In this document: one piece after another, positions 8,082-17,361 of the stretch
How the letters are laid out: each line of letters opens with the position of its first letter
How positions within the stretch are numbered: position 1 is the stretch's first letter
From: an uncultured Candidatus Melainabacteria bacterium
GTDB taxonomy: Bacteria; Cyanobacteriota; Vampirovibrionia; Gastranaerophilales; Gastranaerophilaceae
Assembly (NCBI GenBank): GCA_934747335.1
Contig: CAKVGS010000006.1
Span: 33,747 to 97,746, forward strand
DNA length: 64,000 nucleotides
Direction of reading: 5' to 3'
Made by a program: the position numbers and the translations under genes
The notes under the pieces: generated by a model
Told to the model about the DNA's origin: nothing
Seen by the model: the letters and a program-made list of their open reading frames with translations, nothing else
The model's database searches: none

Positions 8082-9638
8082 TTATTTATTCTTCTTGTCA
8101 GCCAATTCGCTATCCATTCTCAAGAAAACAGGTTTGATGTTTTCTTTGTCAATCAAATGTCCTGCTTTTAAACTTTCACAAGTAATGTCATCCAATTTAA
8201 CACTTAAATCATAAGACAATTGTTCTGACATAGCTTTTGCAATATTTGGACAATAAGGATAAATTAATGATGCAATAACAGTCATTACTTGTAATACATT
8301 AGTTAAAACAACGCCGCATTTTTCCATATTGCCTTCTTTTGCCAAAGTCCAAGGCGCATTGTCTGTAACATATTTGTTTGTAACATCAACTAATTCAATA
8401 ATTTTTTGAGCAGCTTCCTGAACTTCAAAATAATCAAAATGATGTTTTACTTCTTTAACAGTTTCTAAAGCTTTTTCAGCTAATTCGTTTTTACCCAAAA
8501 ATTCAGGTTTAATGTCACCTTCAAAATATTTAACAAGCATTGAAAGAGTTCTATTTAACAAGTTGCCCATTGAATTAGCAAGATGTGCGTTAACTTTTTC
8601 TTTAAAATCCAAGTCCGAATAATTGCCATCTTTTCCGCAAGGTGCAGCAGATGCCATATAGTATCTGAATGGGTCTGGAATATCAAGATTGAAAGCTTCC
8701 AAAACGCTTGTCGGAGAAATTACATTACCTAATGATTTTGACATTTTTGTCTGGTCAATAGTAATCCAACCATGTGCCAAAATATGTTTAGGAAGTGGTA
8801 AATCCAAAGCCATAAGAATTGCTAACCAATAAATACTGTGGAATTTCAAGATATCTTTTCCGATAACCTGAACATCAGCCGGCCAAAGTTTTTCAAATTT
8901 TTCATCGCTTCCATCAGGGTCGTAGCCGATTGCAGTAATATAATTTGAAAGCGCATCAATCCAAACATAAATAACTTGTGATGGGTCGTCTAATACAGGA
9001 ATACCCCAACTTACGTTTGTATTTACACGAGAAACAGAAATATCTTCAATGTTTTCTAACTGATTCAAAACTTCATTTGCACGGAATGAAGGAATAATAA
9101 AATCAGGATTTGTCTTGATATGTTTGATAATTGCATCTTTGTATTTTGTTAATTTAAAAAAGTAATTTTCTTCTTCAACAACTTCAGGTTTCTTTTGGTG
9201 GTCAGGACAAAGTCCGTCTTCTGTTAAATCTTTTTCACTCAAAAATGCTTCACAGCCTGAACAATAAAGACCTGTATAAGAGTGTTTATAAATATCACCT
9301 TTATCTACAAGCTTTTTGAAAATCTTTTGAACAATTTTCTCATGCTGTTCATCTGTTGTTCTTATAAATTGAGAATAATCAATATCCAAAGCCTTCCAAG
9401 CTTCTTGGAATTTTTGTGCATTCATATCGCAAAATTCTTTTGGCGAAACACCTTTTTCTGCTGATGTTTTTTGAATTTTAATACCGTGTTCATCAGTACC
9501 TGTTAGAAAATATGTATCTTCACATCTTTGAGTATAGTGTCTGTAAATAACATCAGTTAGTATTTTTTCATAAGCGTGTCCGACGTGCGGTGCGCCGTTT
9601 ACGTAGTCAATTGCTGTTGTTGTATAAAATTTTGCCAT
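8082..9638 (-). CDS. metG: Methionyl-tRNA synthetase
   Basis: 518 residues, the short form lacking the C-terminal EMAP dimerisation domain. Class I synthetase: the HIGH variant HVGH is at residues 18-21 and KMSKS is near residue 297. A zinc knuckle with CSGC near residue 127 and a later Cys/His (CPDH) is of the type with one knuckle. It charges initiator and elongator tRNA-Met. The start has a ribosome site GGGG and a clear upstream gap. The downstream proC is probably in the same transcript. Confidence 0.96.
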   Translation of the reverse strand: MAKFYTTTAIDYVNGAPHVGHAYEKILTDVIYRHYTQRCEDTYFLTGTDEHGIKIQKTSAEKGVSPKEFCDMNAQKFQEAWKALDIDYSQFIRTTDEQHEKIVQKIFKKLVDKGDIYKHSYTGLYCSGCEAFLSEKDLTEDGLCPDHQKKPEVVEEENYFFKLTKYKDAIIKHIKTNPDFIIPSFRANEVLNQLENIEDISVSRVNTNVSWGIPVLDDPSQVIYVWIDALSNYITAIGYDPDGSDEKFEKLWPADVQVIGKDILKFHSIYWLAILMALDLPLPKHILAHGWITIDQTKMSKSLGNVISPTSVLEAFNLDIPDPFRYYMASAAPCGKDGNYSDLDFKEKVNAHLANSMGNLLNRTLSMLVKYFEGDIKPEFLGKNELAEKALETVKEVKHHFDYFEVQEAAQKIIELVDVTNKYVTDNAPWTLAKEGNMEKCGVVLTNVLQVMTVIASLIYPYCPNIAKAMSEQLSYDLSVKLDDITCESLKAGHLIDKENIKPVFLRMDSELADKKNK

Positions 9639-9726
9639 ATCTTAAATCCCCTTATGTATTCAAATAATAAAATAATTATAACATAAAAGATATGACGCAT
9701 TTATTTATATTGACGAATCCGTTAAT

Positions 9727-9879
9727 TTAAGTTGTTTCTTTTTTGTTTTCGCAAGTTTTTGGTTCTTCCACCCAAACAATTACAATCGGCAGAGGTGGGG
9801 CTTCAAACGGATTTGAAGTTGCTTTGTCATATTTGTTGATTTTTCGATTTAATAATTTAAAGAAACTTTTTACTTTCAT
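9727..9879 (-). CDS. Small basic protein of 50 residues
   Basis: An open frame from ATG (9877-9879) to TAA (9727-9729). The protein begins MKVKSFFKLLNRKINKYDK, amphipathic and basic, followed by a proline-rich hydrophobic stretch (FEAPPLPIVIVWVEEP) and a polar tail. Codon choice matches neighbouring genes, but no strong Shine-Dalgarno is visible. No family recognised. It may be a real short protein in an otherwise empty 500-bp gap. Confidence 0.45.
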   Translation of the reverse strand: MKVKSFFKLLNRKINKYDKATSNPFEAPPLPIVIVWVEEPKTCENKKETT

Positions 9880-10148
9880 ATTTATATAGTTACATCTTGA
9901 AGTTTATGTTTAATCAGTAAAAAGGATTAATTTGTTTTTTAAGCATTAGCAATTTGGCATAGGTAAAATAGTGACTGAAAAATATAAAATAGAATAAGCC
10001 ACTCACCCTAACCCTCCCCCAAGGAGATTGCCAAAGTAGAGGCTTTTCCGCTAAAAACAAAAATTAATTTTCTGCATAAGACTCAACACAAAGTTTTTCT
10101 TTACAAATCCGAGTTTTTCATCTAGTATAAACTAAAGAGAGGTAACTA
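9880..10148. other. Gap before pyrH with decayed repeat
   Basis: No gene seen. It holds a CACCCTAACCCTCCCCCAAGG stretch (about 10004-10024) related to the G-rich repeats at 21098, 26894, 39936 and 42642, and the likely pyrH promoter: a TATAAA box at about 10126 some 22 bp upstream of the AGAGAGG ribosome site. Confidence 0.5.
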
Positions 10149-10865
10149 ATGGGTACAAAATATAAACGTGTGTTATTAAAGATTAGCGGAGAAGCACTGC
10201 TTGGAAAACAACAATTCGGTATTGACTACGAGCCTGTTGAAATGATTGCTAACGAAATTAAATCAATTTATGACAAAGGCGTGGAAGTAGCTGTTGTTGT
10301 CGGTGGCGGTAATATCTTTAGAGGCATGAAAAACAGTGCAAAACTTGGTATGGATCAGGCGTCCGGTGACTATGTAGGAATGCTTGCAACTGTTATGAAC
10401 GCTGTTGCTTTGCAATGTGCATTGAAAAAAATCGGCGTTGAATGTCGTGTTCAGACTGCAATTGCAATGAACCAAATCGCAGAACCTTATGTTCGTCATA
10501 GAGCAATAAGGCACTTAGAAAAAGGCAGAGTTGTTATTTTTGCGGCAGGAACTGGAAATCCATTCTTTACAACTGATACAGCATCAGCATTAAGAGCATC
10601 TGAAATTGATGCAGAGGTTATGTTGATGGCTAAAAATGGTGTTGACGGTATTTATAACGATGACCCTAAAACAAATCCAAACGCTAAAAAGATTGATGAG
10701 ATGTCTTACAATGACATTCTTAAAAATGAATTAAAAGTCATGGATTCTTCTGCTTGTGCTTTATGTAAACAAAATCATATTCCAATAATTGTTTTTGATT
10801 TTAAAGCTCAAGGAAGTTTAGTAAAAATTATGGACGGCGAAGCCGTTGGAACGTACGTAAGTTAG
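10149..10865 (+). CDS. pyrH: UMP kinase
   Basis: 238 residues. Phosphorylates UMP to UDP with ATP; bacterial hexameric enzyme of the amino-acid-kinase family. N-terminal KISGEALLG (residues 11-19) and GGGNIFRG (52-59) make the nucleotide site; FAAGTGNPFFTTDTAA-like region near residue 131 binds UMP and the DAEVMLMAKNGVDG segment follows. It heads a pyrH-frr-cdsA-rnc block, a gene order (pyrH-frr-cdsA) that is conserved widely in bacteria. Ribosome site AGAGAGG. Confidence 0.97.
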   Translation: MGTKYKRVLLKISGEALLGKQQFGIDYEPVEMIANEIKSIYDKGVEVAVVVGGGNIFRGMKNSAKLGMDQASGDYVGMLATVMNAVALQCALKKIGVECRVQTAIAMNQIAEPYVRHRAIRHLEKGRVVIFAAGTGNPFFTTDTASALRASEIDAEVMLMAKNGVDGIYNDDPKTNPNAKKIDEMSYNDILKNELKVMDSSACALCKQNHIPIIVFDFKAQGSLVKIMDGEAVGTYVS

Positions 10866-10893
10866 TTAATTTTATATAATAAAGGAGAAAATT

Positions 10894-11460
10894 ATGTCAG
10901 AAGCTCTTGAAGAAATGTTTTTGTTCGGAGAGGAAAAAATGGAAAAAGCACTTGGACAGATGAAAAGAGAATTCTCAACTGTTCGTACAGGTCGTGCAAA
11001 TCCTGCAATCTTAGACAGAGTTGTAGTTGATTATTATGGAGCACCAACTCCAATCAGACAAATGGCGCAAGTTAGCGTTAGCGAAGGTACAACTTTGGTA
11101 ATTACTCCTTTTGATAAAAGCATTTTGAAAGATGTTGAAAAAGCTGTTATTAAAGCTGAATTAGGCGTTGCACCAAACAATGACGGTGTTTGCATTCGTT
11201 TAAACTTCCCACCTCTTACTGAAGAAAGAAGAAGAGAAACTGCAAAAGAAGTTAAGAAATTCGGTGAAGATGCAAAAATTGCAATCAGAAACGTAAGACG
11301 TGATATGGTTGATTCATTGAAAAAAATCGAAAAAGAAGAAAATCTTCCTGAAGATGCTGTTAAAGATAATCAAGATAAAATTCAAAAATTAACAGATAAA
11401 TATGTTGGCATTATTGATGCTCAGGTTGTAGAAAAAGAAAAAGAGGTTATGACGGTATAA
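10894..11460 (+). CDS. frr: Ribosome recycling factor
   Basis: 188 residues, slightly longer than the usual 185. Splits post-termination ribosomes together with EF-G. The conserved RTGRANPAILD segment is near residue 32, and PPLTEERRRE near 107 is the family hallmark; the rest is the three-helix bundle. The ATG has AAGGAG upstream. Its last base is the first base of the cdsA start (TAATG overlap), so translation is probably coupled. Confidence 0.97.
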   Translation: MSEALEEMFLFGEEKMEKALGQMKREFSTVRTGRANPAILDRVVVDYYGAPTPIRQMAQVSVSEGTTLVITPFDKSILKDVEKAVIKAELGVAPNNDGVCIRLNFPPLTEERRRETAKEVKKFGEDAKIAIRNVRRDMVDSLKKIEKEENLPEDAVKDNQDKIQKLTDKYVGIIDAQVVEKEKEVMTV

Positions 11461-12338
11461 TGGCTTTAACAAAAAGCGTAACAAGATTGTTAACGGGACT
11501 GGTATTTGGGTTTACAGCTCTTTTTGCCATCATGGCAGGCGGGCTATGGTTAGTAGGGCTTGTTCTTATAATTGTAGCACTCGCGTCGAAAGAGTATGTA
11601 AAAATTCTTGAGCATAAAGGTTTTCGCCCAAGCTCGAGAATTATAATTATATCAAGCTTTTTGTTCGCAGCCCTTGCTTACTTTAATCGCTTCGATTTGG
11701 TAGCTTTAGCTTTTACCGCGTGTTCTGCAATGGCGTTTTTGTCAGTGTTGTTTAAAGGAAAACAGCCATATATTGCAAATGTTGCTACAACAATTCTAGG
11801 TTTTGTTTATTGCGGTTGGTTTCCATTGCATTTGCTATTCTTGAGAGATTTAGGAAGCAATCCGACTTATGATGGAATATTTAAACAAAATGTAACAACA
11901 GAAGGGGCAGGATACGCTTTGTTATTGTTTTTTGCCGTGGTTTTAACTGATAGTTTTTGCTATTACATCGGCTGTCGTTTTGGAAAGCATAAACTTTCTC
12001 ACGTAATCAGCCCAAATAAGACAATCGAAGGTGCTATCGGCGGAACGACAATGTGTATTATTTTCTGCTTAATCTTCGGCATCAAGGTAATGGGATTCCC
12101 TTGGTATCACGCATTAATTCTTGGTTTTATTATTGCATTTTGCGCTCAAATCGGTGATTTATGCGAATCAATGATTAAAAGAGATGCAGGCGTAAAAGAT
12201 TCAAGTAATGTTCTTCCGGGACACGGCGGATTTTTAGACAGAACTGATAGCTACATATTTACAATTCCAATTGTTCATTACTATATGTATTTCTTTGTAG
12301 TAAACAATTTTTGGGATTTGTTTAGAGGCATGATGTAA
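11460..12338 (+). CDS. cdsA: Phosphatidate cytidylyltransferase
   Basis: 292 residues, polytopic inner-membrane enzyme making CDP-diacylglycerol from phosphatidate and CTP for phospholipid synthesis. About seven to eight hydrophobic segments; the family signature is present near residues 237-262, with IKRDAGVKDSS and PGHGGFLDRTDS carrying the metal-binding acidic residues. Overlaps frr and rnc by single bases on both sides, showing a tight operon. Confidence 0.95.
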   Translation: MALTKSVTRLLTGLVFGFTALFAIMAGGLWLVGLVLIIVALASKEYVKILEHKGFRPSSRIIIISSFLFAALAYFNRFDLVALAFTACSAMAFLSVLFKGKQPYIANVATTILGFVYCGWFPLHLLFLRDLGSNPTYDGIFKQNVTTEGAGYALLLFFAVVLTDSFCYYIGCRFGKHKLSHVISPNKTIEGAIGGTTMCIIFCLIFGIKVMGFPWYHALILGFIIAFCAQIGDLCESMIKRDAGVKDSSNVLPGHGGFLDRTDSYIFTIPIVHYYMYFFVVNNFWDLFRGMM

Positions 12339-13015
12339 TGCTTGTTGAAGAAATTTTTAAAATTAATAGAGATGATGAGTTAGTGAAAATTGCACTGACT
12401 CATCCTTCTTTTACAAAAGAAAACGGGTATAGTGATTTAGAAAATTATGAACGCTTGGAATTCTTCGGTGATTCTGTTTTGAAACTTTATACTTCAAAAC
12501 TTTTGTATAATACGTATCCTGAAGCGCCGGAAGGTGAACTTTCAAAAATACGTTCAATACTTGTGTCTGATGCAATTTTAGCGCAAATAGCAAAAAAAAT
12601 AGATTTGGATAAGCTTATGATTTTAGGCCCCGCAGAAGAAAAACAGGGTGGGCGAAAACGTGAATCTAATATTGCTTGTACACTTGAAGCTATCTTAGGT
12701 GCAAGTTATTTTAGCGGCAAACAAGCAGAAATAGAAGCTTTTATTGAAGAATATGTTATGGCATACGCTGAAGATGTTGATAAACATTTTGAAAAATACA
12801 ATGCTAAAGACATTCTTCAACAGTACACACAAGGTATAAACAAGGCTTTACCTGTATATAAAACGTTAGCGGTAAAAGGCCCTGCTCATGAGCCTGTGTT
12901 TGAGGTTCAGGTTGAATGGAAGGGCGAAGTTATTGCAACAGGAAAAGGAAAGTCTAAAAAAGAAGCACAACAAAATTGTGCTTTAGAGGCGTGTAAAAAA
13001 TTGGGAGTAATTTAA
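12338..13015 (+). CDS. rnc: Ribonuclease III
   Basis: 225 residues. Endonuclease for double-stranded RNA, used in rRNA and mRNA processing. The catalytic signature ERLEFFGDS is at residues 38-46, with the second acidic cluster in TLEAILGASY near residue 110. The C-terminal dsRNA-binding domain ends in GKGKSKKEAQQNCA near 205-218. Overlaps cdsA by one base. It ends the housekeeping part of this block; a new promoter lies before fliL. Confidence 0.96.
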   Translation: MLVEEIFKINRDDELVKIALTHPSFTKENGYSDLENYERLEFFGDSVLKLYTSKLLYNTYPEAPEGELSKIRSILVSDAILAQIAKKIDLDKLMILGPAEEKQGGRKRESNIACTLEAILGASYFSGKQAEIEAFIEEYVMAYAEDVDKHFEKYNAKDILQQYTQGINKALPVYKTLAVKGPAHEPVFEVQVEWKGEVIATGKGKSKKEAQQNCALEACKKLGVI

Positions 13016-13146
13016 CTTTTGATTTTTAATTATCCATCTCCTTTATGATGGGCAAAAATTAATAATTTTGCTATAATAGAGATGAAGTTATATGAATTTC
13101 GGCAAAATAATACATCAAATAATGGTGGTAAATATTGTTTTGAAGC

Positions 13147-13155
13147 TGATATAAT
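13147..13155 (+). promoter_or_regulatory. Extended -10 promoter for the fliL-fliM-fliN block
   Basis: TGATATAAT with the box at 13150-13155, about 30 bp before the fliL ATG; a second extended box TGCTATAAT is about 80 bp further upstream. No clear -35 box is seen. Confidence 0.55.
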
Positions 13156-13184
13156 AATACTATGTAGTATAAGTGGAGAATAGT

Positions 13185-13784
13185 ATGGCTGATAACGAAA
13201 GAGCTGAAGGCGGACAACAAAAGGATTTAACAAAATTTTTAATAATGACTCTTGCTTCAATCGTAATAATGTTTATTGTTTTTGCAGGTGTTAATTATGT
13301 TATTATGGAAAATTTAATTAGCCAAAAAATGAGTACTCTTCCGACTGCTCAAGAAGAACTTGATGAGAGCGCTGATGAAGATGAAGTTCAAAAAGGCATT
13401 ATTGTTGATTTAGGTGACTTTATCTTAAACCTTTGCGATGAAAGCCAAAAGAAATATTTGAAAGTTAATGTAGCATTAGAAGTTACAAAGAAAGATACGG
13501 ATTTTCCTGAGCAAACTGAAACAAAAGGTGGCGGACACGGTGGACATGGAGAAGCTGCAGCGCCTGTTGACCCGATGGAAGCTATTCAAAAAGAAATGAA
13601 TCAGTATAAACCTGCAATCAGAGATGCAGTAATTACAAATCTTTCAAGCAAAACATCTTCCGAACTTGCAACAGCAGCAGGAAAAGAACTTGCTAAAGAA
13701 CAGATTACAAATGATATTAACTCTATTTTAGGCGGTGAAAGAGAAGTTATCAGAGTAAGTTTCGGACAATTTATTATTCAGTAG
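13185..13784 (+). CDS. fliL: Flagellar basal-body-associated protein FliL
   Basis: 199 residues from the ATG at 13185, which has GGAG upstream; an earlier in-frame GTG lies inside that ribosome site and is not used here. A short cytoplasmic tail is followed by one membrane helix (about residues 17-40), then a periplasmic domain with VDLGDFILNL and the C-terminal INSILGGEREVIRVSFGQFI typical of FliL. A Gly/His-rich insert (GGGHGGHGE, near residue 110) is unusual. FliL sits near the stator and supports motor torque. Followed at 7 bases by fliM. Confidence 0.88.
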   Translation: MADNERAEGGQQKDLTKFLIMTLASIVIMFIVFAGVNYVIMENLISQKMSTLPTAQEELDESADEDEVQKGIIVDLGDFILNLCDESQKKYLKVNVALEVTKKDTDFPEQTETKGGGHGGHGEAAAPVDPMEAIQKEMNQYKPAIRDAVITNLSSKTSSELATAAGKELAKEQITNDINSILGGEREVIRVSFGQFIIQ

Positions 13785-13790
13785 GACAAA

Positions 13791-14771
13791 ATGACAGAAG
13801 GAAACAAAAACGACTTAATAGATACGCATGAGTTTGAAGACGATTTTTCAGACGCAGAACACAAAAGCTATAAGCTTTATAATTTCCGCAGACCTGATAA
13901 ATTTTCTAAAGACAACTTGAGAGCCTTAAGAGATATTCATAGAGAATTCTCTAAGGCAATTTCTCTTGTTTTAAGCGGTTATTTACGTATGAGAGTTGAA
14001 ATTGAAATCGTTTCTGTTGACCAATTAACTTATGAAGAATTTGTTCGTTCTATGCCATCTCCTATAAGCGTTGGTGTATTTGAGTTTGAACCGTTATCAG
14101 GTCAAATTTTACTTGGTATCAGCTTTGAAGTTATTTCTTGTATAGTAAACCGTATGCTTGGCGGCGTCGGTTCAATTGATGCACAAACAAGAGAGCTTAC
14201 GGACATTGAAAAAGCTTTAGCGAAAAAAGTTATCAATATCATTATTAAATCGCTTGAAGATTCTTGGAATGCGATTATTCCTGTTTCAGGAAAATTTATC
14301 AGTCTTGATGATAACTATCAATCAATTCAGGTTGCAACAGCAGGAGAAATCGTTGCGCTTTTGACTTTTGAAGTTCAAGTTCAGGGCAAACATTTTGGTT
14401 TGTTTAGCTTATGTTTCCCATATCCTGTATTAGAAACAGTTTTGGGTCACTTGAGTACTCAACACATTTTCCAAACAAAAGGTTTGGTTGCATCAAACGA
14501 CGAAAGATTGAAGATGATTTCTAAAATCAATACTTCAAATGTTGATTTGAGAGTTCAGTTTGGACAATGCAATATAACATTGGACGACTTTTTACAACTT
14601 TCAGAAGGTGATATCATTAAGCTTGATAACAAAGTTCAGGATGATTTGATTGTCAAAGTAAACGGTGAAAAGAAATTTTTTGCCCGTCCGGGTACAATGA
14701 AAGACAAGATTTGTGTTAAAATAACAGATGTCTATGACGAAATGCACGAATTATTAAGAAATTATTTTTAG
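13791..14771 (+). CDS. fliM: Flagellar motor switch protein FliM
   Basis: 326 residues. The middle domain begins around residue 45 (FSKDNLRALRDIHREF) and includes SYEEF-like TYEEFVRSMPSP and LGISFEVISCIVNRMLGG; the C-terminal SpoA domain (about 240-320) forms the C-ring contact with FliN. The N-terminal end does not show the LSQxEIDALL peptide that normally binds CheY-P; instead it reads NDLIDTHEFEDDF. Lies between fliL and fliN with short gaps, so one operon. Confidence 0.93.
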   Translation: MTEGNKNDLIDTHEFEDDFSDAEHKSYKLYNFRRPDKFSKDNLRALRDIHREFSKAISLVLSGYLRMRVEIEIVSVDQLTYEEFVRSMPSPISVGVFEFEPLSGQILLGISFEVISCIVNRMLGGVGSIDAQTRELTDIEKALAKKVINIIIKSLEDSWNAIIPVSGKFISLDDNYQSIQVATAGEIVALLTFEVQVQGKHFGLFSLCFPYPVLETVLGHLSTQHIFQTKGLVASNDERLKMISKINTSNVDLRVQFGQCNITLDDFLQLSEGDIIKLDNKVQDDLIVKVNGEKKFFARPGTMKDKICVKITDVYDEMHELLRNYF

Positions 14772-14784
14772 AGAGGTTTTGTAA

Positions 14785-15243
14785 ATGCTAGATGACGATA
14801 AAGATGTTAATAACGAAGAAATGCAAGATTTGACATCATCAATTCCCGAAGGAAACACTGAAGATAATGAAAATAACGAAAGTACGGAAGATAAAACCGT
14901 AACGGTTCAGCCTGTGCAATTTGCGTCATTTGAAGATTTGGATCAAGTTCAAGGTCCTGTTAACCAAAACCTTAATATCCTTTTGGATGTTAAATTGCAG
15001 TTAACAGTTGAACTTGGTAAAACCGAATTGCCAATCAAAAAAGTTTTAGAATTAACAAAAGGTTCTATCGTAACTCTTAATAAAGCCGCCGGTGAGCCTG
15101 TTGAACTATACGCTAACGGCAAATTAATTGCTTACGGCGAAGTTGTAGTTATTGAAGATAATTTTGGTTTAAGAATTACACACATTACAGATCCTGCAAG
15201 AAGATTGAACTCTTTGAGCAATATTAATAAAGAAGAAGGTTAG
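14785..15243 (+). CDS. fliN: Flagellar motor switch protein FliN
   Basis: 152 residues: an acidic, Asn/Glu-rich N-terminal half of about 65 residues and a C-terminal SpoA domain with LLDVKLQLTVELGKTELPIK (about 66-85), VLELTKGSIVTL, VELYANGKLIAYGEVVV and DNFGLRIT, which match FliN closely. It forms the bottom ring of the switch with FliM. Ribosome site AGAGAGG-like, 13 bases after fliM. Confidence 0.94.
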   Translation: MLDDDKDVNNEEMQDLTSSIPEGNTEDNENNESTEDKTVTVQPVQFASFEDLDQVQGPVNQNLNILLDVKLQLTVELGKTELPIKKVLELTKGSIVTLNKAAGEPVELYANGKLIAYGEVVVIEDNFGLRITHITDPARRLNSLSNINKEEG

Positions 15244-15331
15244 AATGTGTTTGGGCAAATTTCAATCAATTTTGCAGATTTTTAGCCAAATCTGTAAGTT
15301 TGGTATGCCCCAAAATTTAGAGGTATAAATA

Positions 15332-15946
15332 ATGTTTAGATTAATAAAAATTATTTTTAACGCATTTTTACTTGTTCTTGCGATAATGGGCTTTAACGCT
15401 ATCGGCGGACAAAAATATGTAGAAGCCGTAAAAGTAAGCGTTGGAAATTTTATTCAGGAACACGCATTTGAAAGTGCTAAGAAAATTGGGAATTTCTCAA
15501 ACCTGAATGAAGAGTTTCAAATTGACAATGCAGTAAATTTAGTAGGATATAAAGCCGTGCTTGCCGAACACAAGGCGTCAGGTCAAAAAATGGTAATCGT
15601 TGATTCCGGCAAAAAACCGCTTCTGACTCAAGATGACATAAAAAGCTCAAATGTGGAAACAAAATTAAAAGATTTGTCCGAAAAATTTAAGTATCAGGCA
15701 ATAACCGTACAAGATATTAAAGTAACATCAAGAGGAACAATGAAAGTATACGGCAAACAAGTTCCTTATGCCAAGTTTGATGCACATGTCACAAAATTGC
15801 CATTCTCAGATGTTTCAGGCGTAGTTGCAAGCGTTACTACATCTGACGGTTCTGAAAAATTAGCATTATCAATAAGTGAAAAGAAAAAATATTCACAACT
15901 TATCACTAACGAATTTTACCGCGGAGTCGAAGAAACTAAAAATTAA
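15332..15946 (+). CDS. Membrane-anchored protein of unknown function after fliN
   Basis: 204 residues. One N-terminal hydrophobic segment (about 8-25) anchors or exports the protein; the rest is a mixed alpha/beta soluble domain with no cysteine, ending in a charged tail. The ribosome site is AGAGG. It follows fliN by 88 bases, so a role in the motility operon is possible, but no flagellar family is recognised. Confidence 0.7.
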   Translation: MFRLIKIIFNAFLLVLAIMGFNAIGGQKYVEAVKVSVGNFIQEHAFESAKKIGNFSNLNEEFQIDNAVNLVGYKAVLAEHKASGQKMVIVDSGKKPLLTQDDIKSSNVETKLKDLSEKFKYQAITVQDIKVTSRGTMKVYGKQVPYAKFDAHVTKLPFSDVSGVVASVTTSDGSEKLALSISEKKKYSQLITNEFYRGVEETKN

Positions 15947-16006
15947 TCACACTATGGTTAAAATTCAGATTTAATGGTAATATAAAATAAAGCGAGGACG
16001 AAAAAA

Positions 16007-16408
16007 GTGAAAGCAGCTGAATATTTTAATCAAGGTTATTCTTGTTCTGAAAGTATAGTTATGGAAGCTATTGAAAAAGGTTTAGTTCCAAAAGAACTCT
16101 TACCTGTTGCAACTTCTTTCTCAGGCGGAATGGGTTCAGGCTGTTTGTGTGGCGCAATTGCAGGCTCACAAATAGTTTTAGGTTACTTATTCGGTCGAGA
16201 AAATCAAGCAGGCAACGATGTTCAAGCAAGAGCAACCGCTAGAGAATTTATTTCAGAATTTACAAAAACTCACAAAGCTACTTGTTGCAGAGTTTTGACA
16301 AGAGGAATGGATATGGCATCTCCTGAAAGAAAAGCTCACTGCACAAATATGGTTAATGACTGTTCAAAAATTCTTGAAGATATGATTAAGGCAAAGGTTA
16401 GTGCTTAA
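16007..16408 (+). CDS. C_GCAxxG_C_C-type putative redox protein
   Basis: 133 residues from a GTG start with GCGAGGA upstream. It carries the cysteine pattern of the C_GCAxxG_C_C family: YSCSES near residue 12, GCLCGAIAG near 46, TCCRVLT near 92 and HCTNMVNDCS near 107. Members are thought to be redox-active or metal-binding proteins; function is unproven. It overlaps the next gene by one base (TAATG), which implies co-translation with the formyltransferase. Confidence 0.85.
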   Translation: MKAAEYFNQGYSCSESIVMEAIEKGLVPKELLPVATSFSGGMGSGCLCGAIAGSQIVLGYLFGRENQAGNDVQARATAREFISEFTKTHKATCCRVLTRGMDMASPERKAHCTNMVNDCSKILEDMIKAKVSA

Positions 16409-17349
16409 TGTTCAATAGAACGATGTTTAAAAAACGAATACTTTTTGTTGGAATTCCTGATATGGCTTATATCGGGCTTGATGGTCTGTTGATGGCAGGC
16501 GTTAATATCGTTGGAGTTTTAGGCCCTAAAAAAGACCACAACATGTATTACGATTTCAAAAACTTTGTTTATTCAAGAAGATTAAATTATATTGATTATG
16601 ACGAATTGGACGAGCCTCGATTAATCGAAAAAATCCGTGCATTGAATGTTGATGCCGCGGTTGTTTGTTCGTTTAACTACAAAATTCCTCGTATTCTTTT
16701 AGAAGCCACAAAGGATGGATTTATCAACGTTCACCCTTCAATGCTTCCAAAATACAGAGGCGGAAACCCTTATTCCAGAGTAATTATGAATGGTGAAACC
16801 GAAACAGGTGTCACGATTCATTTTATGGATGACAAATTTGATACCGGCGATATTATTGCACAAAAACCTTATCATATACATTCAAAAGCAACGATGGGTA
16901 CGATTTTTAATGAGCTTAACGTTATTGGTATTGAACTGCTTTTACAAGTCTTGAGAGCTTATGAAAACCAACCGTTGCCAAGAATAAAACAGCCAAACGG
17001 AGATTTTATTTCAGGAAAAGGCTTGAGCGAGCAGGAATTATTCATAAATTACAATAAAACCGCAGAAGAAATCGAACGCTTTGTAAGAGCATTAAACCCA
17101 TTTATACTTGCAAGCACGACATTTCGCGGTAATATGATGAAAATTATGAAGGTGGAAGTAGCTTCTGACGCGTTTTGCGTTCCGCATCCTGCCGGAACGG
17201 TTGCAAAAATCGAAGACGATAGATTTTTCATTGCAACATCAAAAGGATTGATTGCGCCAACCGTAATGCAATTTGGAAGCTTCTTTATGGGTGATAGCAA
17301 AGATTTTATCAGAATTGTTAATCCTAAAATTGGGGAAGAGTTTAAGTAA
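16408..17349 (+). CDS. Methionyl-tRNA formyltransferase-family protein
   Basis: 313 residues. The catalytic formyltransferase core is present: VHPSMLPKYRGGNPY near residues 108-122 with the catalytic His and the loop, and MDDKFDTGDIIAQ near 140 with the catalytic Asp. The C-terminal domain (from about 210: RFVRALNPF, then TTFRG and MKI) resembles that of Fmt, which would formylate Met-tRNA for initiation. The RGGNPY variant and weak N-terminal match leave room for a formyltransferase acting on another substrate. Confidence 0.8.
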   Translation: MFNRTMFKKRILFVGIPDMAYIGLDGLLMAGVNIVGVLGPKKDHNMYYDFKNFVYSRRLNYIDYDELDEPRLIEKIRALNVDAAVVCSFNYKIPRILLEATKDGFINVHPSMLPKYRGGNPYSRVIMNGETETGVTIHFMDDKFDTGDIIAQKPYHIHSKATMGTIFNELNVIGIELLLQVLRAYENQPLPRIKQPNGDFISGKGLSEQELFINYNKTAEEIERFVRALNPFILASTTFRGNMMKIMKVEVASDAFCVPHPAGTVAKIEDDRFFIATSKGLIAPTVMQFGSFFMGDSKDFIRIVNPKIGEEFK

Positions 17350-17361
17350 TAAGGCAAGATT

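Noticed and set aside
13081..13182. 33-codon frame with a -10 box close before its ATG
   Set aside because: The spacing from TATAAT is only 4 bases, the sequence is low-complexity, and it overlaps the fliL promoter and ribosome site.
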